A stretch of 64,000 bases of DNA from Tenebrio molitor (lineage: Eukaryota; Arthropoda; Insecta; Coleoptera; Tenebrionidae). The notes under the pieces are model-generated. The model worked only from the letters and a program-made list of their open reading frames with translations, did no database searches and was not told the origin of the DNA. Shown piece after piece: positions 38,051 to 46,893 of the stretch. The DNA is taken from contig NC_091046.1 in NCBI RefSeq assembly GCF_963966145.1, forward strand, positions 25,172,001 to 25,236,000, written 5' to 3'. A program made the translations under genes and the position numbers. Position 1 is the stretch's first letter; every line of letters begins with the position of its first letter.

Positions 38051-38733
38051 TATTTTAGCTAAATTGACCGGATTTTTTACTGGTTAATTAACCAGTCATT
38101 ATAGTAAACAATAAATATCAAATTCAATAGCAGTATACTGTTTGTTTTGTTTCGTACTTCACATACATACCATATCTTGTTATAGCTGGATGAATTCCAA
38201 AAATAATCAATTTTCGACATTCTATTATATTTTGTGAGGTTATGTTTTTATATTTAATTAAGCACAGGCAGACTATTTCCAAATAACTTCTACTTTTTTT
38301 TTTATATTCTTAAGAAACAATTATTTAGAAAATTAAAATCTTATCTTGTTATCTACCATTTAAATAGCAGTATAGGTACCTCTCTGCCCATTTCAGGAAT
38401 CGAATTTTTCCAAGTTGAAATGAATGAGGGAAAGGGTAGAAAGTAAAATAAGAGTAAGAGCTTTTTTATATTAATAATGTAAAAGACTATAAAATATAAT
38501 GAATATGCAGTGCGTTTTTTCTAACTGTTGCCATAGGGAATTGCATGGTAAAATGTATGCCCTCTGTTAACTTATGATCCAATGCAGCTTTGGTGCTAAT
38601 TTTTATTTTAGTAATAAATCATTAATAAGACTACGTAATGCATACATGAACAACCCAAGCAGTTTCATTTGACTAATTTTACTCTTCAAAGTTGAAATTA
38701 ATTAACGTAAATAATTTGACAAGAAACGGAGTA

Positions 38734-39089
38734 CTATTGCGGGCAAAAAAAGTGGGACATCAACGTCATTGTCTTGACTTTTAATGTGAAATAACCCTTA
38801 CCTGATTCTAACCCTACTTTGAATTGATTGACGTTGTCATTAAGTATTGTAGGTTGTAGGGAATGATTGTAAGTAAGCACGTAGTGAATATTTATTTAAT
38901 GCAAAGTTGCAATCAAACTCTACCTTTATCAAAAGAAGAAGGCATTTCGAAAAGGAAAATAGGAGTATAAAATAAATTTTTAAACTGTCAGCTGGAATAG
39001 TGTCAAAAAAATGACAATAAAGCTTGAACTACATCGAATTTTTCAAAACTGACAGAAATTTGATGTCCCACTTTTTTTGCCCGCAATAG
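38734..39089. mobile_element. 356-bp MITE family M3, copy 2
   Basis: Same length and ends as 26498-26853 but inverted. TA-flanked. Confidence 0.92.
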
Positions 39090-40125
39090 TACCTAGGCTA
39101 AATGGGAACAAAAATTAGGTTTTATATTTTAATTTATTTTTTATTTATTACCTATTTACTTTAATCATAGCCTCGAGCAGGTCTCGCTATTTATTTTTTA
39201 AACGAAAGTATTCAGCTAAAAATGATAGTAGCAAGAAGACACTTTTACTAAAATACTTTTTTCACAACTTTTTCGACAATTTAGGAGGATATTGAATTGT
39301 ACCTAATCTATTAGATAGTTTAAAAATCTTCCAACTTTTTCCCAAAAATGGTTTAAATATTTTTCATCAGAACAAAAGTTAACAGGGGGTATAAGTTTTA
39401 CCATGCAATTCCATATGGCAATAGTTAAAAAAATGCACTGTATATTCAAAATAGAACACAGACAAAAAATAATAAAAAACCATAAAAAGTCTTTCATCAA
39501 ACATCTTCAGTATCATCAGACATTTGAATCAATAATTCTTCAAATTCCTCTTCATGGATTGTATCGTCGTCGCTTTGTTCTTCATTATTTGAATATCTAA
39601 GGTTAATCCCGTTAATCAAACCATCGTGAGGGTAAAGTGTTCTGTTCTAATTCTAATTTTTGCGCGGCAAATTCAAAATAATTTACCGGTTGGTAAAAAA
39701 TGAAAAAATCTTGACGTTATTGACCGGTTAGTTGACCAGTTAATATCCAAGTAAATAACCAGCTCACAACACTACTAATTTTACCCAATTCTAGTGAATA
39801 TGTAGTGAATTTTTGCTTCGACGTTAGGTAAGTTGGCATGAAACCACTATCTGTGACGTGTCACATGTGTGAAGTTAGCCATAAGTGACTTAGACTAGGC
39901 AACTTTGTAACCAAGCAGACGTAGTGCGGGTGGTATACGAACCAAAATGAAAAAGTCAAAAATTTATTAAACTTAAGTTCAAATGTGAAATTTCAAATTT
40001 TTGCGCCAACGTTAAAGTAAAAATTACTAGTGTCAGAACGGCAGTGCCACAACTTGCAAACACTTTGACAGTGTTTAAAAACGGAAAGTAGTGCCTGCGG
40101 TTTTATTCAGATTTATCGGTTTTCA

Positions 40126-40345
40126 TATACAGGGTGATTCATCTTTTACCGCCGGTGGCAAAATTGACCTTAAAAATTATAATTTCGTTTTCATATTTTG
40201 CAGACCTAATTTATTATTCATAGGGCACATAATATCGGAAAATGAAATGTATAAGTTAATTAGGTCAAATTTTGGCATTTTCTCAATTATTAGTTGTTTA
40301 ATTTATTCAACCTTGTGGCATATGCACACATAGCTATTTTCACAC
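40126..40345. mobile_element. possible MITE left end only
   Basis: TACAGGGTGATTCATCTTTTACCG is a typical start, split here as ATACAGGGTGATTCATCTTT then TACCG. No matching right end was found downstream. Confidence 0.35.
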
Positions 40346-40915
40346 AATTTTACCATGTTTAATTAATTTTAGCATAATGGTATTATTGAAATCAACGCAT
40401 TTTGATATTCAAATTCATATTTACTTCATAATTTACGAAATAATGTCCCAATATCTTAACAATAAGATCTATTAAGGGATCTTTATTGCCACTGTTAGTG
40501 GGTTACAACTCTATTCGTAAAATCGAACAAATTCACCTAAGCAGGTCAGTTTTGCAGGGTAGTCATTGTTAAAGAAAATGTACAACACTAAAAGTCAACG
40601 AGTAGTACCAATAAAAGCAATTTTTCCATTAAAATCGATTTAATTCAAATTGTTTTTTTCTGTTTCTGTCGTTTCAATAAAGAGAAAGCGACGAAGGAAA
40701 TCGTGACGTCACCTCAAAAGGGTAAAAATTGGACTATACGTGTTTTATATTCCGATCCTGGAATTTTAGGCGACTGTAGAAATTCGAGAAAAACTAAAAT
40801 TTATAACTGACAATTCTCTTCAGGAAGATATTCCAGAAATATTTAAGTTAATCAGTTTAATTTTAACAATTCCAGCTACATCCGCGTCGGTAGAAAGAAG
40901 TTTTTCCGTTCTTAA

Positions 40916-42589
40916 GGTGCAAATCCACGATGAGATATTTTCATGCAATTTTGGTCTCATGATACAAAAATTTCACGAACAACTAAATTTCATTGTGGAA
41001 ACACTCGTGAGAGACATGAAACACTGAAACATACAGGGTGCGTCTGCTTAAACTTTATATTTGAATATCTTCGTTATTTTAAATGACTGCTCAATGATAT
41101 TTAGTCTTAATAAAGGCTGTATTGCCCTCTTTACATAGGCACTACAAAAATTAACAAGGATCTGGACAGAAAAGGAATATTCAAGAAAAAAATTAATGAA
41201 AAAAATTTATTTTCAGCATTTTCTAACATTATAACTTTTAACATGCATATCAAATGTTTCTGTGTAGATTTTCTGCCTAATAATCATCCTAGTGCTTATT
41301 ATTGACCAATAAATTAATGTTAAATAAAGACAATTTCCAGACTTCATTCACCAATGTGTATTTACGTAAAAAAGTACTTCACGGCTTACTGATTTACAAA
41401 AAAAAAACATAATTAATTTATTATTTGACAACGTCAAAGTAAAAAAGTTTGTGAAATCTTTGAAATAATCTTTTATACAAGATGTTGTTCTCACAGCAAG
41501 AGAAAAGTAATATTATTTTTACGTATGGAGAGTGTCACGAATTCTTCAGGCCCGTCAAGAAAATGATAAATTTTCCGAAATGAATATCAGATGAATTGTA
41601 AAGCTGTTTGAAGATACTGGCAGTGTAAAAAATTGCCACGAGTAAGGGATGCACTCCCCAAAAATATTAACTTTCAAAATGCCGTTGTTGATTAGGTAAC
41701 TGAAAATCCACACACAAGCACAAGAGCAGTAGCGGCTACACTGAATGTCTCACAAAGCACGATTATTAGAACTTTAAAGTCTTTGAAATTTCATCCATAT
41801 GAAATGATCCTGCAACTGCAACTTCAGGGAGTTTTTATTCCAGAACTGAAAGGTGTGTGGAAGTTAATGGTCGAAATAAATTTTGAGCATCTTATTTAGT
41901 TACAATTATTTTGAGTACATTTTTTAAATTTTCTTTAATGGTAATTGTGTTACATTGTTGAATTTATTGCAGATATTTTAATTGTTATTATTTAGGATGT
42001 GCTTAAATTATTTATTCACCTTATTCACCCCCTCTTTAAGCTTGACGCACCCACTTCCATAATAGCCACTTCTATAAATAAAAACAAAAAAATTAGGAGG
42101 GTACCGGGTACCCCATGATTCATTGTTTAAAAAATAAAATTAATAACATTTAAATTCGTTTTATTGAAAACTTACTTTAAAATAGTTTAAGTAAATTTTT
42201 CCAGAGAAGACTGATCCCTAGGATGCAGACGTACCTACACCGGGGTTTGTACATACATACGTATTTGAATTTTTATTGTATTTTACCTAATAGTTCAGAA
42301 ATAAAAGAATTTTAAATAAGATAACAATGCATGCAATGTATCTAAATTATTTGCTGCAAAATGAGTAATCTGTGAAACAAATTCGTAACAACTTTTTACG
42401 CATAAACTCTGTTTTGAACACAGCTGGAAAATTAGTTTTTTTTAACACTAATTTAGACAATATCTCGTGCTATGTTTCAGTGTTTCATGTCTCTCACGAG
42501 TGTTTCCACAATGAAATTTAGTTGTTCGTGAAATTTTTGTATCATGTGACCAAAATTGCATGAAAATATCTCATCGTGGATTTGCACCT
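40916..42589. mobile_element. TTAA-flanked foldback element (piggyBac-like target) in the hAT relic
   Basis: Left TTAA|GGTGCAAATCCACGATGAG and right CTCATCGTGGATTTGCACCT|TTAA. Inverted arms of about 115-125 bp (40916-41031 and 42463-42589). The interior is occupied by a truncated mariner-type element. TTAA duplication is typical of piggyBac elements; no piggyBac transposase is present. Confidence 0.85.
41034..42455 (+). mobile_element. mariner-type element, copy 2 (right end lost)
   Basis: Closely matches 33412 to about 35040 but lacks the nested MITE. It also lacks a short stretch of the HTH region near 41540 (GAGTGTCAC joins directly to GAATTCTTC) and the last roughly 290 bp. No right terminal repeat. 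Confidence 0.88.
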
Positions 42590-42779
42590 TTAAACGTATT
42601 AAAAGTTTAACTCGCAACACAATTGATCAATCTCGACTAAATAATCTCGGTCAAATTTCGATAGAAAAAGAATTAATAAAATCATTGCGTAAAACGGCTA
42701 CATTTTTTGACCAGGTAATTGATCATTTCGCCGAAGCCAAAGACAGAAGAATCGATTTAATTTATAAAAAAATGTAACG

Positions 42780-43345
42780 TCATTTTTTTTTATTTTATTT
42801 AGAATTTATTTTATTTACTTTATTGAGAATTTGTTTTATTTATTTTATTGAGAATTTATTTTTTGTTTTATATTTGTGAAAATCTTGTTATTTTTGTTGA
42901 CTATACTAACACTCATCACTTCCATAATAACAAATAACGCTTCCTAATTCCTTTCCCGGCAAGAGATTTTCTGGACCTTCCCGTAGGTTCTTGCTGGACA
43001 CTGCAATTAGCAGTGACCAACATATAAATTCCTTTCCAGCAATTACGACAAACATAAAAAATAGTATATTAAGTATAAAGAACGGTAATGACAATGTACG
43101 GATCTCAGACAATTGTCTTCGATCCGTACATTGTCATTAACGTTCGTCATGCTTATGAAATTTTTTGCGCGATTGAATATTTATTACATTCCTAACTAGA
43201 ATGCAATGCGATACGACGCCCTTCACATCGTGTTGCCACAATGTCGATTTTTGTATCGCGTTTCTAAGGCAATCTGCAAACAACTACCGCCACTGCAGTT
43301 TTTGTGCGCAAATATCGCCAGTTGTGTTGAAAAACAAGCAGTAAA
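42780..43345. other. non-coding stretch with an imperfect palindrome
   Basis: 42780-42900 is a run of TTTATTTTATT-type simple sequence. 42900-43080 has no recognised frame. The palindrome at 43081-43144 is listed separately. Confidence 0.5.
43081..43144. repeat. 64-bp near-perfect palindrome
   Basis: Arms TAATGACAATGTACGGATC and GATCCGTACATTGTCATTA are perfect complements. The outer AACG/CGTT and the central AGACAATTGTCT are also self-complementary. Confidence 0.9.
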
Positions 43346-44017
43346 ATGAGTGATATTAGTGATTCCGAAGACGAAGTGGATATTGTAGAAGAAACTTTGA
43401 ATGTGGGGTGCGTCACAAATAAAGAATTTTTGAAACTAACGACCTCAACGTGTAATTAAGAAGACAAGGAAAATTTGTGGTATGAAAATTTTGATGTCGC
43501 GGCAAGTTCGCTAATATTATTTCATTGCAGCAGCAAGGAATGCCGACCACAAGAGCCGTGTGAGTTTCCCGAAAGTGCTAACATTTTGTCTTTAACTTCT
43601 GTCTACATAAATCAAGAATTTTCGAAACCAGCGAACTCAATATGAAATCAAGAAGACAAGGAAAATCCGGGGTATGAACATTTTGACAATTCTAATATCG
43701 CGGCAAGTCTGTTACTAAAATTGTTTCATTGCAGCGGCAAGGTAGGCCGACTACAAGAGCCGTGTTAGTTTCCAGAAAGTGCTAACATCTTGTCTTCAAC
43801 TTCCGTCTACATAAATGAAGAATTTTCGAAACCAACGATCTCAATTTGTAATCAAGAAGACAAGGAAAATGCGGGGTATGAAAATTTGGACAATGCCAAT
43901 GTCGCGGCAAATTTGCTAATGTTATTTCATTGCAGCAGCAAGGAAAGTCGACTACAAGAGCCGTGTGAGTTTCCAGAAAGTGCCCCCACATCTTGTCTTC
44001 AACTTCTGTCTACATAA
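43346..44017 (+). pseudogene. in-frame three-unit tandem-repeat pseudo-ORF, family unknown
   Basis: One frame runs from ATG 43346 (MSDISDSEDEVDIVEETLNV) to TAA 44017. It is broken only by TAA 43457, TGA 43643 and TAG 43766. It contains three tandem units of 201-204 bp (67-68 codons) with YINEEFSKP, CNQEDKEN.GYEN, NVAANLLMLFHCSSKE and LQEPCEFPESA. Both unit lengths are multiples of three and the only indel is one codon, so selection for coding acted before the stops appeared. Each unit also contains a TTTCATTGCAG|CAG...GTGTGAGT stretch that resembles a mini-exon with splice sites. I do not recognise the protein. It could be a transposon ORF or a dead host gene. Confidence 0.6.
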
Positions 44018-44303
44018 AAATTATTATAATAATCGATTAATTTTGAATAAACTTTACTTACCGTTCTAGAACACCAAAAATTACTTACCATCGAGTTTAT
44101 CGTTAGCAACGAGTAAACAGAGCTTACCATCTTGGAAACAGACGTGGTAAACAACCAAATAGAGTACAATCGCGCAAAAAAATATAATATGTAATAACAA
44201 TAATAACATTGGTGGAGGGAAGTATTAAAATGTCTGCCTACCCAGCCAAAAATGTTACAAGCCGCCACTGGGGAGTAATTTATTTTTGACACGAGAGTAG
44301 TTT

Positions 44304-44588
44304 ATTTTACGAGTTTGTGTGTAAATTGGGCCTTTTTTGGCACGAGTGGACCATTTTAAAACGCGAGTGTAACGAGCGTTTTAAAGGCCCACGAGTGCCA
44401 AAAAAGGTCCAATTTACACACGAACGAGTAGAATACAACGTTTTTTTGGTCGACGAGCCCCTTAAAGGCTCCAAATCGCTTTAAATCTTTAAAATTATCT
44501 TGACGTTTCGTTTTGACAAGTTGACATTTATCAAAATCCGTTCACACAGGAGAAAATTCTCAAATTCTGACAGTGTCGAACAAAAAAT
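44304..44588 (-). repeat. family A repeat, half element (tandem member 1)
   Basis: GAGTTTGTGTGTAAATTGGG, then a hairpin around AACGCGAGTGTAACGAGCGTT, then CCAAATCGCTTTAAATC, ending CTGACAGTGTCGAAC. Confidence 0.88.
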
Positions 44589-44598
44589 TAGTACATAG

Positions 44599-44880
44599 TT
44601 TATTTGACGAGTTTGTGTGTAAATTGGGTCTTTTTTGGCACGCGTAGGCCATTTTAAAACGCGAGTGGAACGAGCGTTTTATAGGCCCACGAGTGCCAAA
44701 AAAGGCCCAATTTACACACGAACGAGTTGAATACAACGTTGTTCGACGAGCCCCTTAAAGGCTCCAAATCGCTTAAAACCTTTAAAATTAGCTTCACGTT
44801 TCGTTTTGACAAGTTGTCACATTTATCAAAATCCGTTCACATAGGAGAAAATTCTCAAATTCTGACAGTGTCGAACAAAA
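44599..44880 (-). repeat. family A repeat, half element (tandem member 2)
   Basis: Same structure and orientation as the preceding copy, 10 bp further on. Both begin with TTTATTT.ACGAGTTTG. Confidence 0.88.
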
Positions 44881-44887
44881 TAGTTAT

Positions 44888-45005
44888 TTATGATGTGTTA
44901 AAAGTGAGATTTTATTTTGTAAGTGGGGTAGATTGGGAAACGAGCGCAGCGAGTTGACCAACCCCACGAACAAAATAAAATAACTTTTAACACGTCCATC
45001 ATACA
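44888..45005. repeat. hairpin with CGAGCGCAGCGAG tip
   Basis: GATGTGTTAAAAGTGAGATT pairs with AATAACTTTTAACACGTCCATC, with inner TTATTTTGT...GTGGGGT/ACCCCAC...ACAAAATAA. The tip is AAACGAGCGCAGCGAGTT. Confidence 0.85.
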
Positions 45006-45354
45006 TGTATTTTTTATATGTACAACTGGTTTGCATTGCATTAAAAAACGCAGTCGTATTTTTGATGTTTATTTTAATTTCTGCGGCAAAAATCAGGTAG
45101 CTAGTCTTGTATTGACATTTGTTTATTAGAAACGTCAAAAAAGTTTTCATTACGTTTTGTAAAACACTTTCAATTCCACATTATTGCATTCGTAAACATG
45201 GAATGCAAAGAAAACGACGTTAACGATGCCGATATCGACGACAGATTTCCCGCAGATATTGAAAAAGCGGCAAATAGAGCCACTTTAACATTTATAAATA
45301 AATAAAAAATAACTATAGTGTTAAAAGTTTTTTTTTTACTAGTGTTAAAATAGT

Positions 45355-45485
45355 TATTTAGACAACGAGTGTTAGAAGTGCAACTTTTTTTCATAAGTGT
45401 GGAAGTTTATTAAACGAGTCGTAGACGAGTTAAATAATCCACACGCATGAAAAAAAAGCAGGCTAACACGAGTTGTCTATAAAAA
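45355..45485. repeat. hairpin with CGAGTCGTAGACGAGTT tip
   Basis: AGACAACGAGTGTTAG pairs with CTAACACGAGTTGTCT. Inner CTTTTTTTCAT pairs with ATGAAAAAAAGC, and AAGTGTGG with CCACACGC. The tip is AAACGAGTCGTAGACGAGTT. Confidence 0.82.
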
Positions 45486-45615
45486 ATTTTTAAATTTCAT
45501 AAATCCAAACCTATTTTAACTGTAATTTGTGCTTCCATTTTGGTCAGGTACGGTGGCCGGTTGTGGTAACTAAGGAAACATTATATGTTTATTGTTGTAA
45601 AATTAATTTGTCAGT

Positions 45616-45843
45616 TTGATGTCAATCTCAATAAAAGTCAAAATGAGTGATTCAGATGAAGATGCTGAAATTACTAGTGGACTAAAGAAAGGTGGGTTTA
45701 ATGTTACTAATTGTTCTAATCGTTATTTCAATTTTCATTTTGATAAATCACTTCTCTGTAGAATACGTAGGTATATCGTTCATTCATGGATTAAAACCAA
45801 GCAGTTAAAAAAAGTTGCTGACATCATAACTTTTTTTCACTAA
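45616..45843 (+). other. short ORF, MSDSDEDAEITSGLKK start, uncertain
   Basis: An ATG at 45643 opens MSDSDEDAEITSGLKKGG followed by GGTGGGT, a possible splice donor. The acidic start resembles that of the pseudo-ORF at 43346. No downstream exon was identified. Confidence 0.25.
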
Positions 45844-46309
45844 GTGAAAAAAAGTGATACTTCTAACACTAAAATCAATGAAAAATAGTCAACTTTTTTT
45901 AATGAAATTTAAAAAATACTTTTTTCTACTTCCTTCTCTAAAGTGTCACATTTTGCACTGATAAATAGTGTATAAAACGTCACTTTAAAAACGATTGTTC
46001 GCCATATTAAACACGCTCGAAGTTTCTTTAAACACGGCTTGAATTTTTTGGACATATTTAGCTCTAGATCAAGTTGGTATTTTGACGTTCATCAGTTTCG
46101 CATCCGACGTGAAAGAAAACGTCATTGCAGTGGAATAATTCGTTGTATTTTTCAAATATGGACCTGAAGCCACCAACAGTTTGTATCCTGAGAAATATAT
46201 ATATATTCCTATTTGGTATGTTCATTTAGTTTGTATGTTTAAATTAACGTTTAATAAAAAAGTTGCTTGTTTCGTTTGTGTGTTCCATTTGTTAATTTGG
46301 TCGTAGAAA

Positions 46310-46450
46310 AAGTATAGTATTCAACTCGTTTATAAACTTCTCTAGACACTTGTTTATTAAACACTCGCTCCGCTACGCTTCGCTCGTGCCTAACATAAAA
46401 CGCGTGTCTAAAGTGCCGTTTATAAATCTTGTTGCATAATATACTATTAA
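46310..46450. repeat. hairpin upstream of NFXL1 with CGCTCCGCTACGCTTCGCTCG tip
   Basis: GTATTCAACTCGTTTATAAA pairs with TTTATAAATCTTGTTGCATA, and TCTAGACACTTGTTT with AAAACGCGTGTCTA. The right end is about 240 bp from the NFXL1 start codon. Confidence 0.8.
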
Positions 46451-46691
46451 CGCGGTAAGTTATAAAGAGCAATTTTTAATCAAATTAGCTTCCACTAAAA
46501 ACGTCACTTTTAATGTCAGTTGTATAAAAATAAGTTTTGTTGACATTTAGGGAAAAATTGAACCATTTAGGGAAATTTTCTCCATACTTTAGGGAAAGTT
46601 CAAAACTAAAAGTTGGTAATGCAATTTAGTAAGGAAAGGTACGTTTACAGATAACCTCTACGTGGTCAATAGTTAATCAAGAATTTTTATT

Positions 46692-46893
46692 ATGAATAAT
46701 CGAAAAAAAGAACATAATGTGTGGAACAAAAATCGTAACATAAAAAAAAATAATGCTTCACAAAACTCGCCGTTACCTGGAGAACTTAAATTCAAAGAAG
46801 CCCATGGAAAATTACAAGCAGCGATTCAAAAACATGTTACAGGTTATGAATCTTCCTCATCAGAAGAAGAGTTAGAATCAGAAAATATTATGG
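46692..46893 (+). CDS. NFXL1: NFXL1 exon 1
   Basis: Residues 1-67 plus one base: basic/Asn-rich start, then a Ser/Glu acidic patch. The donor ATGG|GTTTAT is weak. It was chosen because it pairs with TTTTTGTAG 54 nt downstream, skips the in-frame TAA at 46899, and gives ENIMDEIIKNY, which fits the family. Confidence 0.78.

Larger units (their letters stand above)
40770..42777 (+). pseudogene. hAT-type transposase C-terminus, split by a TTAA insertion
   Basis: 40770-40915 reads to IPATSASVERSFSVLK and 42594-42777 continues RIKSLTRNTIDQSRL to the stop. The ATSASVERSFSVLKRIK motif is the hAT dimerisation region (zinc-finger MYM/THAP-type hAT relatives). Between them lies a 1674-bp insertion. Removing it with one TTAA restores the frame exactly, in the middle of the conserved motif. 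N-terminal and catalytic parts are not recognisable upstream. Confidence 0.85.
23379..46691. other. intergenic region between SoxE and NFXL1
   Basis: The two transcription units are divergent. 23379-24150 should contain the SoxE 5' UTR and promoter, but I see no decisive core element. No host gene was recognised in the rest. Stretches 27360-28640, 30670-31890, 32730-33410, 35340-36090 and 39090-40770 are AT-rich with no feature I can name. Confidence 0.7.

Noticed and set aside
43346..44017. CRISPR-like reading of the regular 201-204 bp repeats
   Set aside because: Units are contiguous with no spacers, keep a reading frame, and the genome is eukaryotic.
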